A DNA stretch of 64,000 nt from Natrinema sp. DC36. Its GTDB lineage: Archaea; Halobacteriota; Halobacteria; Halobacteriales; Natrialbaceae. Location of the stretch: NCBI RefSeq assembly GCF_020405225.1, contig NZ_CP084472.1:1612001-1676000 (forward strand), in the 5' to 3' direction. This document shows, in pieces, positions 17,873-25,238 of this stretch; position 1 is the first letter of the stretch, and each line of letters starts with the position of its first letter. Both the position numbers and the translations under genes were made by a program. Below the pieces are notes generated by a model. That model saw only the letters and a list, made by a program, of their open reading frames with translations, did not search any database and was not told the DNA's origin.

Positions 17873-18569
17873 GGTTCTGTTTCGTTAAGCGTGAAAAGTG
17901 AGGCGGTACGATTTTGTGGTGCTCTATGCCAAAAATCCACCGCCTCAGTGGATGTAGCGACTGGATCGATTTGAGTTTCGTGGAGCGAGAGCGGACGCCG
18001 CGTCAGCTGATGGAGCTCGGTATTCGGCTCCATCTTGCAGGTTTTTCGCTTTCGAATACCGTTCGAGAATTGGAGAAGTTCGGTGTCGAACGGAGTCGCA
18101 AGGCAGTCCACGATTGGGTTCATAAGTGCGATCTACAGCCGGCAGATGATGAGAAGCCGAATCACGTCGCGCTTGACGAGACAGTGATTCAACTCGATGA
18201 ATATCGGTATTGGCTGTTCACTACTGTCGATCCGGAAACGAACAAAATCGACCATATACGGCTGTATTCGACGACTAAGGCCGTGTTGACAGAACGAGTT
18301 CTGCAGGAACTCACTGAGAAACATGACCTCGACGATGCCGTGTTTCTCGTCGATGGAGCAAAACATCTCCAGACTGCACTCCATCGATCTGGGCTCCGAT
18401 TTCGATACGAAAAACATGGAAATCGGAACGCTGTAGAACGTGTCTTTCGTGAGATAAAACGACGTACCTCTTCGTTCCCAAACTGCTTCAGTCACGCAAA
18501 ATCATCAACAGCAGAGTCATGGCTCCAAGCCTTCGCTGTCTGGCACAATGCTACAAACGAAACACGACC
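17873..18569 (+). mobile_element. IS6-family insertion sequence, about 700 bases
   Basis: The left end GGTTCTGTTTCGTT (17873-17886) and the reverse complement of the right end (18556-18569, GGTCGTGTTTCGTT) match at 12 of 14 positions, giving short terminal inverted repeats that bracket the transposase. No exact 8-base target duplication is visible; flanks GGTGTCAG (17862) and GGTGATCAG (18570) are similar but not identical. The element lies between the divergent VOC and TRAM-domain genes and leaves both of their promoters intact. Confidence 0.75.
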
Positions 18570-18942
18570 GGTGATCAGCGGCATATTTTTAGGGACTACC
18601 GGCATCGGTTGCGACGTGGGACGCTATCATCCAGGGAAACACGACTCGTTCATCAAGTGTGATACGCCTCGATGTGGGGCAAACAATGCCCCAGAAGGGT
18701 CTGCAGAATACGAAACGGACTGTTGGCGGTGTGGGGAGCCCCTCGGCGGGAAACCCGAGCCCGGAGAGAAGGTCACCGTCGATATCGTCGATGAGAAATC
18801 CGACGGAACGCTCGTCTGCAAAACCGAGAGTGGATTCGTCCTCTTTCTCGAGGAAGACATTGCAGCGATCGAGGCCACGGTTCGCGTTACCACCGTCGAT
18901 GAGACGCACGGAGAAGCGGAACTCATCGAAGCGGGATCGTAG
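17926..18942 (+). CDS. IS6-family transposase whose frame runs on into the TRAM-domain gene
   Basis: The first about 210 residues (from MPKIHRLSG) are a complete archaeal IS6-type DDE transposase: an N-terminal HTH (LAGFSLSNTVRELEKFGVERSRKAVHDWVHKCDL), the first catalytic Asp in HVALDETVI, the second in DDAVFLVDGAKHL, and the Glu in HGNRNAVERVFREIKRRT. The fold ends with WLQAFAVWHNATN at the right terminal repeat, where a stop would be expected, but the frame stays open through the repeat (NETRPVIS) and 40 more codons and enters the zinc-ribbon/TRAM protein at about 18650. The long product may never be made, because that gene seems to have its own promoter. Confidence 0.82.
   Translation: MPKIHRLSGCSDWIDLSFVERERTPRQLMELGIRLHLAGFSLSNTVRELEKFGVERSRKAVHDWVHKCDLQPADDEKPNHVALDETVIQLDEYRYWLFTTVDPETNKIDHIRLYSTTKAVLTERVLQELTEKHDLDDAVFLVDGAKHLQTALHRSGLRFRYEKHGNRNAVERVFREIKRRTSSFPNCFSHAKSSTAESWLQAFAVWHNATNETRPVISGIFLGTTGIGCDVGRYHPGKHDSFIKCDTPRCGANNAPEGSAEYETDCWRCGEPLGGKPEPGEKVTVDIVDEKSDGTLVCKTESGFVLFLEEDIAAIEATVRVTTVDETHGEAELIEAGS
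18584..18591 (+). promoter_or_regulatory. TATA-like box of the TRAM-domain gene
   Basis: TATTTTTA is centred near 18588, about 28 bases before a GTG at 18616 that is in frame with the TRAM gene, and only 15 bases beyond the end of the IS. It argues that the gene kept a promoter after the insertion. Confidence 0.5.
18616..18942 (+). CDS. Zinc-ribbon/TRAM-domain protein
   Basis: The 108-residue product, read from the GTG at 18616, contains a zinc ribbon of two Cys pairs (CDTPRC and CWRCGE, separated by about 20 residues) followed by a TRAM-like beta barrel (GEKVTVDIVDEKSDGTLVCKTESGFVLFLEEDIAAIEATVRVTTVDETHGEAEL). This architecture is common in haloarchaea, usually as a short free-standing protein presumed to bind RNA. 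No ATG precedes the zinc ribbon in frame, so either GTG is used on a leaderless transcript (TATA at 18584) or the IS displaced the original start. The IS transposase frame reads into it. Confidence 0.7.
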   Translation: MGRYHPGKHDSFIKCDTPRCGANNAPEGSAEYETDCWRCGEPLGGKPEPGEKVTVDIVDEKSDGTLVCKTESGFVLFLEEDIAAIEATVRVTTVDETHGEAELIEAGS

Positions 18943-19070
18943 CTCATCCGGTAGTCCTCTGGTCGATGATACGTGACGTGCTCACTATGTTTGCAGACGC
19001 TCGTCGCGGTAACGCCTTCGTCTGTACGTATCACAGCGGGTTTTGGCCCTCTAGTAGCTGAAAGTCACTG

Positions 19071-19207
19071 CACACCCAATCGCACGATAGTAGCGCGGTT
19101 CGGAGCGAGCGCGGTGAGCGAGAACCGCGGGGACGCGAACGGTGAGCGAAGCGAGCCGTGAGCGAACGCAGTGAGCGAGAACCGCGGACTGTGCAGTCGG
19201 TGTGTGA
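19071..19207. repeat. Palindromic repeat, copy 1 (downstream side of tbp)
   Basis: The outer arms CACACCCAATCGCA (19071) and TGCAGTCGGTGTGTG (ending 19207) are imperfectly complementary and enclose GAGCGAG/GAACCGCGG words that are themselves repeated. A related element in the same orientation lies at 20041-20117, so the two bracket tbp. They resemble the long GC-rich intergenic hairpins of haloarchaea. The rest of the gap 18943-19285 shows no gene. Confidence 0.6.
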
Positions 19208-19285
19208 ACCGTTCAGTTGTTGCGATAGCTCTCCTGAGATGGGAACCAGTACAAACAACACGGTTCAGCGACGGAAGAAGACGCG

Positions 19286-19846
19286 TTACTCGAGCAGGCC
19301 GAGATCCTCGAGGCGGCTCACGATCACGTCGACGGCCTGATTGGCGTCTTCCACCTTCTTCCCGCCGGTGATTACCAGTTTCCCGGAGCCAAAGAGGAGG
19401 GCAACGACTTTCGGCTCATCGAGGCGATACACGAGTCCGGGGAACTGCTCCGGTTCGTATTCGATATTCTCGAGCCCCAGCCCGATGGCGATCGCGTTCA
19501 GGTTGAGGTTGCGGCCGAGATCAGCGCTGCTGACGATGTTCTGGACGATAATCTCTGGATCCGCTTCGACCTGGATCTGGAGGTCACGAAGTTCGTCGAA
19601 GACGATATTGAGACTCTCGTGGACGGCGTCAGTGCTTTTCGCGCCAGTACAGACGATCTTCCCCGAACGGAAGATCAGTGCGGCGGACTTGGGATTCTGG
19701 GTGCGGTAGACGAGACCGGGGAACTGTTCGGGGTCGTAGTCGGCCCCCTCGAGGTCCATTGCGACGCTCTGGAGGTCGAGTTCCTGCCCGATACCGGTCG
19801 ACGCCACCACGTTTTCGATGTTGATGGATTCCTTCGGGTCAGCCAT
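19286..19846 (-). CDS. tbp: TATA-binding protein (TBP)
   Basis: A complete 186-residue archaeal TBP with two direct repeats of the saddle: INIENVVASTGIGQELDLQSVAMDLEGADYDPEQFPGLVYRTQNPKSAALIFRSGKIVCTGAKS and IIVQNIVSSADLGRNLNLNAIAIGLGLENIEYEPEQFPGLVYRLDEPKVVALLFGSGKLVITGGKK. It recognises TATA boxes and recruits TFB and RNA polymerase. The upstream region has overlapping TATA-like words (TTTAAATA and TTATAA between 19863 and 19880). Haloarchaea often carry several tbp paralogs; whether this is the main one or a specialised copy cannot be judged here. It is flanked by two related palindromic repeats. Confidence 0.97.
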   Translation of the reverse strand: MADPKESINIENVVASTGIGQELDLQSVAMDLEGADYDPEQFPGLVYRTQNPKSAALIFRSGKIVCTGAKSTDAVHESLNIVFDELRDLQIQVEADPEIIVQNIVSSADLGRNLNLNAIAIGLGLENIEYEPEQFPGLVYRLDEPKVVALLFGSGKLVITGGKKVEDANQAVDVIVSRLEDLGLLE

Positions 19847-20040
19847 AAGACGTTCAAAAAGATGTATTTAAAGCTTATAAACCTGCGTACTGACGCTGCT
19901 CAGATTGGCATCCGTCTCGGCGTGAACGCGGAGGAATCCCACGGCACCGCACCGCTGGATTGGGAGAGTACGGGTTGCAGTCTTCCACTTGTTCCTGCGG
20001 TTGGAATCCGTGGGACAAGTCGTGAAGTAGAAGTCAATAT

Positions 20041-20117
20041 ACACCCGATCGCACGACGGGAGCGGGATTCGGAGCGAGTACCGCGAGTGAGAGTCGCGGA
20101 CTATGCGATCAGTGTGT
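20041..20117. repeat. Palindromic repeat, copy 2 (upstream side of tbp)
   Basis: Arms ACACCCGATCGCA (20041-20053) and TGCGATCAGTGTGT (20104-20117) are nearly complementary around TTCGGAGCGAG and GAGTCGCGG words. It is a shorter relative of copy 1 at 19071, in the same orientation. The gap 19847-20303 otherwise holds only the tbp promoter and an unrecognised stretch at 19910-20040 that may be a scrap of a transposon gene. Confidence 0.6.
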
Positions 20118-20303
20118 CATTCGTTTCAGTGGCCACTGTAGTTTTCAGTTGGCTCCGTCCGCTGTAGCCGTGTTCGTCCGCAACCGTATCGAGATCGTCC
20201 CGGAGTCGCTCCGTCATCGAAGAGCTCACGAGAGGCATATATTAAAGATGGTAGAAGTAGCGGTCCAGAGTAGTACTATTAATAATACTTTTGCAAGAGG
20301 ATA

Positions 20304-21077
20304 TCAGTGACTAGTGTCAACTGGACTTCCGAGTTCATTCCTGATTCGCGCGACGTAGTCCACGAAATCGTGAGCCGTTCGGTCACGTGGGCGCTCCAGG
20401 TCGATAGAGATGGTCGACTGCACGGTTCCTGGGTCGGCGTCCATGACGACCACGCGATCAGCCAGCGTCACCGCCTCGTCGATGTTGTGCGTGACGAACA
20501 CGACGGTCTGTCCGGTTTGCGTCCAAATATCGAGCAATTCGGCGTGTAAGCGGTCGCGCGTCCGAGCGTCGACACTGCCGAACGGTTCGTCCATCAACAG
20601 GATCTCCGGATCGACGGCGAGGGCACGAGCGATGCCGACGCGCTGCTTCATCCCGCCGGACAGTTCCTTCGGATACGCGTCCTCGAAACCGTCGAGCCCC
20701 ACCAGGTCGATCAACTCTCGGACCCGTGCCTCGCAGTCGGGGCAATCACACGCAGGCCGGTCGAGGCCAAACCGGATATTCCCGCGGACAGTTCGCCAGG
20801 GGAACAGTGCGTACTCCTGAAAGACCATTCCCCTGTCCAACCCGGGACCGGTAACCGGATCTCCGCCGACCAGTATCGACCCACTGTCCGGGTCGTCGAG
20901 CCCAGCGATTGCCCGCAACAGCGTGGTCTTCCCACACCCGGACGGACCGACGATACAGCAGAACTCACCCTCCGTAACCGAGAACGAGACATCTGCGAGC
21001 GCTTGCGTCGACTCGTACGATCTGCTGACGTTCCGTACAGTGATCTTCTCGCTGGACGGATCCGTACTCAGCGCCAT
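20304..21077 (-). CDS. ABC importer ATPase (nitrate/sulfonate/taurine type)
   Basis: A 257-residue ATP-binding subunit from [12 protein letters not shown]. Walker [10 protein letters not shown] is at about 44-52, the Q-loop [10 protein letters not shown], the signature [16 protein letters not shown], Walker [13 protein letters not shown] and H-loop [10 protein letters not shown] are all present. The signature and [14 protein letters not shown] are typical of the SsuB/TauB/NrtD subfamily. An unusual C-D-C-P-D-C cluster sits between the Q-loop and the signature. The start overlaps the end of the permease gene by 10 bases. It energises import through the co-encoded permease at the inner face of the membrane. 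Confidence 0.92.
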   Translation of the reverse strand: MALSTDPSSEKITVRNVSRSYESTQALADVSFSVTEGEFCCIVGPSGCGKTTLLRAIAGLDDPDSGSILVGGDPVTGPGLDRGMVFQEYALFPWRTVRGNIRFGLDRPACDCPDCEARVRELIDLVGLDGFEDAYPKELSGGMKQRVGIARALAVDPEILLMDEPFGSVDARTRDRLHAELLDIWTQTGQTVVFVTHNIDEAVTLADRVVVMDADPGTVQSTISIDLERPRDRTAHDFVDYVARIRNELGSPVDTSH

Positions 21078-21910
21078 ACGAGTACCCTCCGTTCGACGAG
21101 CCGGAACCCGACGTCCATACAGAGGAACGCCAGACTGATCAGGAACATGTACGCGACGCTGGTCGCCATCGCGAGGTTGTTCGAGGCGTTGATAATCTCG
21201 TAGCCCACACCGGGTGCGCCGAACAACTCGGCGCCGACGACGATCATCCAGCACCGACCGATGCTCGTCCGGAACCCCGTCAACACCTGCGGAGCTGCGC
21301 TCGGGAGCGCGACGAGTTTCAGCATCGAGAGATCGCGTTCCACACCGAGCGTCGACGCGACGTCGGTCAACTCGCTCGAGACGCCCTCGACGCCACCGTA
21401 CGCTCCATAGAAGTTGATCCAGAACGCGCCGACGAAGACGATAAACGCCGCGCCGGTGTGATGGATGCCGAACCAGACGATCGCGAAGACGACCCACGCC
21501 AGTGGCGGGATCGGCCGCAGTACTCGGACGAGTGGCCGCAACCAGTCGTAGAGCACTCCGTTCCAGCCCATCGCCAACCCGAGCGAGATCCCACAGCTAG
21601 CTCCGAGGAGGAGGCCAGGAACGTAATGGAACAACGTCTCTGCGAGGTGCGCGAGCCCCGTTGGAAGTACCAGTTCCGACCCGAAGAGGGGAACTACAAT
21701 TGCAGTTGGCGTTGCGAACAGATCGATGAACGCGCGCACCGAATCGACCGGCCCCGGTACCAAATACGACGGCTGGGTCGTCATCGCGCCGACCCACCAG
21801 ACGAGGAGGAACACGAGCAGACCGCCAAGACCGCGTAGATACCTCCGTACGTCTCCCTCGAATCTGGCCGCGACCACCGTGTCGGAACTGGTATCGGTTT
21901 GGCAGCTCAT
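21068..21910 (-). CDS. ABC importer permease (SsuC/TauC type)
   Basis: A 280-residue inner-membrane permease with about six hydrophobic helices. After an N-terminal cytoplasmic tail it has [50 protein letters not shown] and a coupling segment with the sequence [47 protein letters not shown], which carries the EAA-like loop. The last helices end near [11 protein letters not shown]. It forms the pore for the solute delivered by the binding protein; its start overlaps that gene's stop by one base (TAATG). Confidence 0.92.
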   Translation of the reverse strand: MSCQTDTSSDTVVAARFEGDVRRYLRGLGGLLVFLLVWWVGAMTTQPSYLVPGPVDSVRAFIDLFATPTAIVVPLFGSELVLPTGLAHLAETLFHYVPGLLLGASCGISLGLAMGWNGVLYDWLRPLVRVLRPIPPLAWVVFAIVWFGIHHTGAAFIVFVGAFWINFYGAYGGVEGVSSELTDVASTLGVERDLSMLKLVALPSAAPQVLTGFRTSIGRCWMIVVGAELFGAPGVGYEIINASNNLAMATSVAYMFLISLAFLCMDVGFRLVERRVLVWR

Positions 21911-22935
21911 TACTGGATAGCGTCGTAGGGGTCGAACGCGAACAGGTTCTCGGCCGCAATCGGTTCCTCGATGTTTCCGACGTTCGAGACGAACTCACCC
22001 ATCGTCGCGGTTTGGTCAGTAATCGCGTGTGGGTCCGAGAGGAAATCTGACGCCTGTGAGTCCATGGCCGCCGTAGCGAGATTCTCGCTCACTCCGGACC
22101 CGATCACCGACGCAGCATCGGTAGCGGCTGCATCCGGTGAGTCCGTCGTAAACTCGGTTGCCGCCGTATGCTGTTCGACCAATGACTGCGAAACCTCGCT
22201 ATCGTCGATCACTTGCTGGTTCGCGAACAGCACCGTGACCGGATGGTTTTCAAAAACAGTCCCGGACCAAGCGAGTTCGCCGAAGTCGTCATCCTGGCCG
22301 ATGATCGTCGCGAACGGCTCTTGGATGATCGTCGCATCGATGTCGCTCGATTGGATCGTCTGGACCGCCTTCGCCGGAGAGACGTTCGACTTGTTGATGG
22401 CGGCCTCCATCTCACCGAGGTCGAGGTCCTCCTGAATCCAGTACCGAAGCACGATGTCGGGGACGCTCCCGTCCGGAGGGGCACCGAATCGTATCTTGCG
22501 GCCGTGCTCCTGCTCGAAGTGCTCGAACGCGCCTGCCCCTTCCTGTTCGTACAGATCGACGAGCTCGGTTGTCGCCATGATCTTGAAGCCATTTTTCGAG
22601 TTTGCCGCGAGAATACCGGCTTCGGTACCCTTATCGACAAGTATCATCGCAGGGGTAATTCCAAAGAACGCAACGTCGACGTCTCCGCTGGCGAAGGCCT
22701 TGACGACGTTCGGTCCAGAGCTGAACTGTTCCATAGTGACATCTACGGGGATATCGTCGTAGTACCCCTCTTGTTCCATCACGTAGTGCTGCATATTCGG
22801 ATAAATAGGGATGTACGCGACAGTCACTGACTCGAGTGAGCCGCCATTTCGACCCAGACAACCTGCCATTCCCGGTACCGTAGCCGCACTTGCGCCTGCC
22901 CCCTGGAGCAGTCTTCGTCGCGTGGTTTGGACCAT
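21910..22935 (-). CDS. ABC importer solute-binding lipoprotein (NrtT/SsuA/TauA-like)
   Basis: A 341-residue binding protein. RRRLLQGAGASAATVPGMAGC is a Tat signal ending in a lipobox, so the mature protein is anchored by a lipid-modified Cys near residue 26. The body VAYIPIYPNMQHYVMEQEGYYDDIPVDVTMEQFSSGPNVVKAFASGDVDVAFFGITPAMI is the periplasmic-binding type II fold of the nitrate/sulfonate/taurine group, which bind small organic or inorganic anions. It heads a three-gene operon with the permease and ATPase. A TATA-like ATTATTATAATGG lies about 25-35 bases upstream. TTTGGACCAT occurs twice, at 22926 and 22951. The solute is not known. Confidence 0.9.
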   Translation of the reverse strand: MVQTTRRRLLQGAGASAATVPGMAGCLGRNGGSLESVTVAYIPIYPNMQHYVMEQEGYYDDIPVDVTMEQFSSGPNVVKAFASGDVDVAFFGITPAMILVDKGTEAGILAANSKNGFKIMATTELVDLYEQEGAGAFEHFEQEHGRKIRFGAPPDGSVPDIVLRYWIQEDLDLGEMEAAINKSNVSPAKAVQTIQSSDIDATIIQEPFATIIGQDDDFGELAWSGTVFENHPVTVLFANQQVIDDSEVSQSLVEQHTAATEFTTDSPDAAATDAASVIGSGVSENLATAAMDSQASDFLSDPHAITDQTATMGEFVSNVGNIEEPIAAENLFAFDPYDAIQ

Positions 22936-23437
22936 CAGTGTTACTAATAATTTGGACCATTATAATAATTTCTACGATTCCAACTCCCCGGGTTAATAGT
23001 GCGGCGAGATGGAGGCAATCTACGAGAGTCGGTGATCGCTCAGTACAGACAACTGGGTCATCGACCCCAGTCCTCGATACCAAAATCGCCTCTCCGGATA
23101 ACGACTGACGTAATTGTGAACGTCTTAATCAGAGCGTCAAACAGTTGAAAAGACACTTCATACTGACGAACAAATAGATATAATTATCTTCAATATACTA
23201 ATAAATAGATGGTGGAAGAAGTAGTTCTTGGTCTTGTATTTATCACCGGGTTGAAAGAATCTGAGGTCTCAGATGATCACATCTGGGACATACGCCGTAG
23301 GATCAGTTATCGCTTCGATCGCCTTTTTTATATTGGCGTTCTCCCGGAGATACCAATATAGAGACAACGAGCGAGCAAAATGCGAACGTGAGAAAAGGGG
23401 TTGTTGCATACCGGTGAAGTACACACCGTTCAGTAGC
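22936..23437. other. Intergenic region with one doubtful membrane ORF
   Basis: About 500 bases before the tRNA region. A frame starting at 23273 (MITSGTYAVGSVIASIAFFILAFSRRYQYRD) has a TATA-like GTATTTAT upstream and one predicted membrane helix, but its continuation runs through the tRNA-like repeat at 23438. It could be a truncated small membrane protein gene interrupted by an integration event. The remaining sequence is AT-rich and unrecognised. Confidence 0.35.
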
Positions 23438-23457
23438 CTCCGTCTGGGATTTGGACC
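23438..23457 (-). repeat. Copy of the tRNA-Glu 3' end (attachment-site relic)
   Basis: CTCCGTCTGGGATTTGGACC here matches CTCCGTCTGGGATTTGAACC at 23583-23602 in the tRNA gene at 19 of 20 positions, in the same orientation, 145 bases apart. A further partial and inverted echo (ATTCAAATCCCAGAG) is near 23516. Such copies are left when a tyrosine-recombinase element integrates into a tRNA gene; what is left between the repeats is too short to hold an element. Confidence 0.6.
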
Positions 23458-23580
23458 ACGCGAAGACGTTCCTACTCGCTCACTTCGTTCGCTCGCGGAC
23501 TGCGACTTCTCTGATTCAAATCCCAGAGCGTGCGCGCTTTTCTTCGCTCCACTCCGCGGTGCTACGTTCCGCTTGAAAAG

Positions 23581-23655
23581 TGCTCCGTCTGGGATTTGAA
23601 CCCAGGTCATCGGCTCGAAAGGCCGAAATGATTGGCCGGACTACACCAACGGAGC
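23581..23655 (-). tRNA. tRNA-Glu (anticodon UUC)
   Basis: Read on the minus strand, a cloverleaf forms. The acceptor stem pairs GCTCCGT with ACGGAGC, with discriminator A. The D region is TGGTGTAGTCCGGCCAATCAT. The anticodon stem TCGGC/GCCGA holds the loop CTTTCGA, so the anticodon is TTC. The T arm is CTGGG TTCAAAT CCCAG. There is no intron and no encoded CCA. The gene decodes GAA/GAG and also supplies glutamate for transamidation. A partial copy of its 3' end lies at 23438. Confidence 0.95.
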
Positions 23656-23816
23656 ATATCGCTACGCTCTCTGCCCCGAGCATCGACGGACTTCATCCAT
23701 CTCAGCAACGGAGCCATCTGCCACACGCGCTGTGTGCAACTGGTCGTTGCCGGGGGCTAGTAAAAAGGGTTCCGTTCCGGACTGGAGATGTTATGCTATC
23801 ACACAGGCATCTAGTT

Positions 23817-25184
23817 TCACTCAAGATTGTCGGAGTGACCCCCCTCGAGCCCGAGTAACTCCACGATCGTCGGCGTCACGTCCGTCGCGTCGACCGGCCC
23901 GTCGCCCTCGAGTTCGGGCGCTGCTGGTCCGCCGAGGCCGAAACAACCGAACGCGGATTCGTCGACGCGACCGTGGGAGCCGCTCACCCGCGAGGCGTCC
24001 AGCGAGACGAGCCCCTCGTCGCCGAAGAACAGCTCGCAGGGGTCGAAGCCGGGTTTGGCGTGGATGTCCATCTCGGTCGCGTACGGCGGCGCGTTCGCGC
24101 GGTCGTCCCACCAGTAGTACTGGAACCAGGCGTCGGGCTCCGCCACGAGGACGAGGTCGCCCGCGTTCGGATGGTCGATCCCGCGCTCGGCCTTCCCCGA
24201 GTCGTCGAGCACCGCGTCGATCCCCTCGAGCCCCGCGAGCGCATCGCGCGCGGCGTCGAGCGCTCCCTCGTCAGCGTAGACGTGTGCGATCTGGTGGTCG
24301 ACCATCGCGAACGCGTTCGAATCGGGGATGTCGGCGTCGCCGCCCGCGTCCGTCTCGAGCAACTCGGCCTCCCGTAGCGCGCGGTTGGGGAATATCGGTC
24401 GATCCACCTCGTGAAACCCGTACTCGCTGACGAGGGTGAGGACCGTCTCGTCCCAGCGGTCCGTGTCGGAGCAATCGGCGAGGAACGTCTCGAGGAGATC
24501 GTCGACGGTCTCGAGTGCCGTCGCGAAGGCGTCGCTGTCGGGGCCGTCGCTCTGGCCGGCGTAATCCAAGTGGGGAACGTAAATCCACAGCAGGTCAGGA
24601 TCGAACCGGTCGATCGCTTCGCTCGCGGCCGCGAGGATCCAGCGGCTCCCCTCTTCGTTCGCTCCGGGACCCCAGTAGTTGTGCAGGGGGAAGTGTCCCA
24701 GTTTCTCCCGAAGGTCGTCGTAGAAGCCGTCGGGGTTCGTCCAGCAGTTCATCTCGAGGATGTCGTTGTTCTCGTCCTCGATCGGCGACGGTGTGACCGC
24801 CACGTCGGCGCTCGTCCCGATCAGGTGCTGGAAGTTCAGGACGCCGGTAGTCAGCCCGGCCTCGTCGCTCGCGGTCTCCCAGATCCGATCGCGACCGCCG
24901 CGGTCGCGCTCCCAGAACTCGGCGGTTTTTCGCTCGCGGTCGTACTCGCCGCTGGAGACGTCGCCGTGCTCGCCGGGACCGCGCCCGGTCGCGAGGGTGG
25001 TCTGAGCCGGAACCGTGACCGCCGGAAACGGTGGCCTGAGGTCGGTCACGCGTTCGCTCGGGAAGTGCGACTCGAGCGTCGGCGTACGGTCGGCGTCGAT
25101 GTGCTGGGGCTGGAGGCCGACGACGTCGAGGACGATCGTTCGGCCGGCCGTCTCGGTCGTTTCGGGAATCGTGGGTGCGGTCAT
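23817..25184 (-). CDS. Type I phosphodiesterase/alkaline phosphatase-fold hydrolase, EboF-like
   Basis: A 455-residue cytoplasmic protein (no signal peptide) of the alkaline phosphatase superfamily. GRTIVLDVVGLQ gives the first metal Asp, FPAVTVPAQTTLATGRGPGEHG holds the catalytic Thr near 57, PHLDYAGQ (about 205) the Asp/His pair, VSEYGFHEVD replaces the S-D-H-G motif of classical members, and DIHAKPG the last His. This set resembles the nucleotide pyrophosphatase-like proteins of ebo clusters (EboF). It is 54 bases downstream of the inositol-phosphate synthase on the same strand, and divergent from the TatD/TIM-barrel/UbiA operon. It probably removes a phosphate or nucleotide from a pathway intermediate. 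Confidence 0.85.
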   Translation of the reverse strand: MTAPTIPETTETAGRTIVLDVVGLQPQHIDADRTPTLESHFPSERVTDLRPPFPAVTVPAQTTLATGRGPGEHGDVSSGEYDRERKTAEFWERDRGGRDRIWETASDEAGLTTGVLNFQHLIGTSADVAVTPSPIEDENNDILEMNCWTNPDGFYDDLREKLGHFPLHNYWGPGANEEGSRWILAAASEAIDRFDPDLLWIYVPHLDYAGQSDGPDSDAFATALETVDDLLETFLADCSDTDRWDETVLTLVSEYGFHEVDRPIFPNRALREAELLETDAGGDADIPDSNAFAMVDHQIAHVYADEGALDAARDALAGLEGIDAVLDDSGKAERGIDHPNAGDLVLVAEPDAWFQYYWWDDRANAPPYATEMDIHAKPGFDPCELFFGDEGLVSLDASRVSGSHGRVDESAFGCFGLGGPAAPELEGDGPVDATDVTPTIVELLGLEGGHSDNLE

Positions 25185-25238
25185 GGGGTCACTTGGGGCG
25201 TGTCGGGATGGAACGGAGTCGGTGGGTATCGTTGGGAA

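Noticed and set aside
18616-18942. A true IS-TRAM fusion protein as the only reading
   Set aside because: A separate TATA box and a GTG start give the TRAM protein its own expression, so the fusion is only one option.
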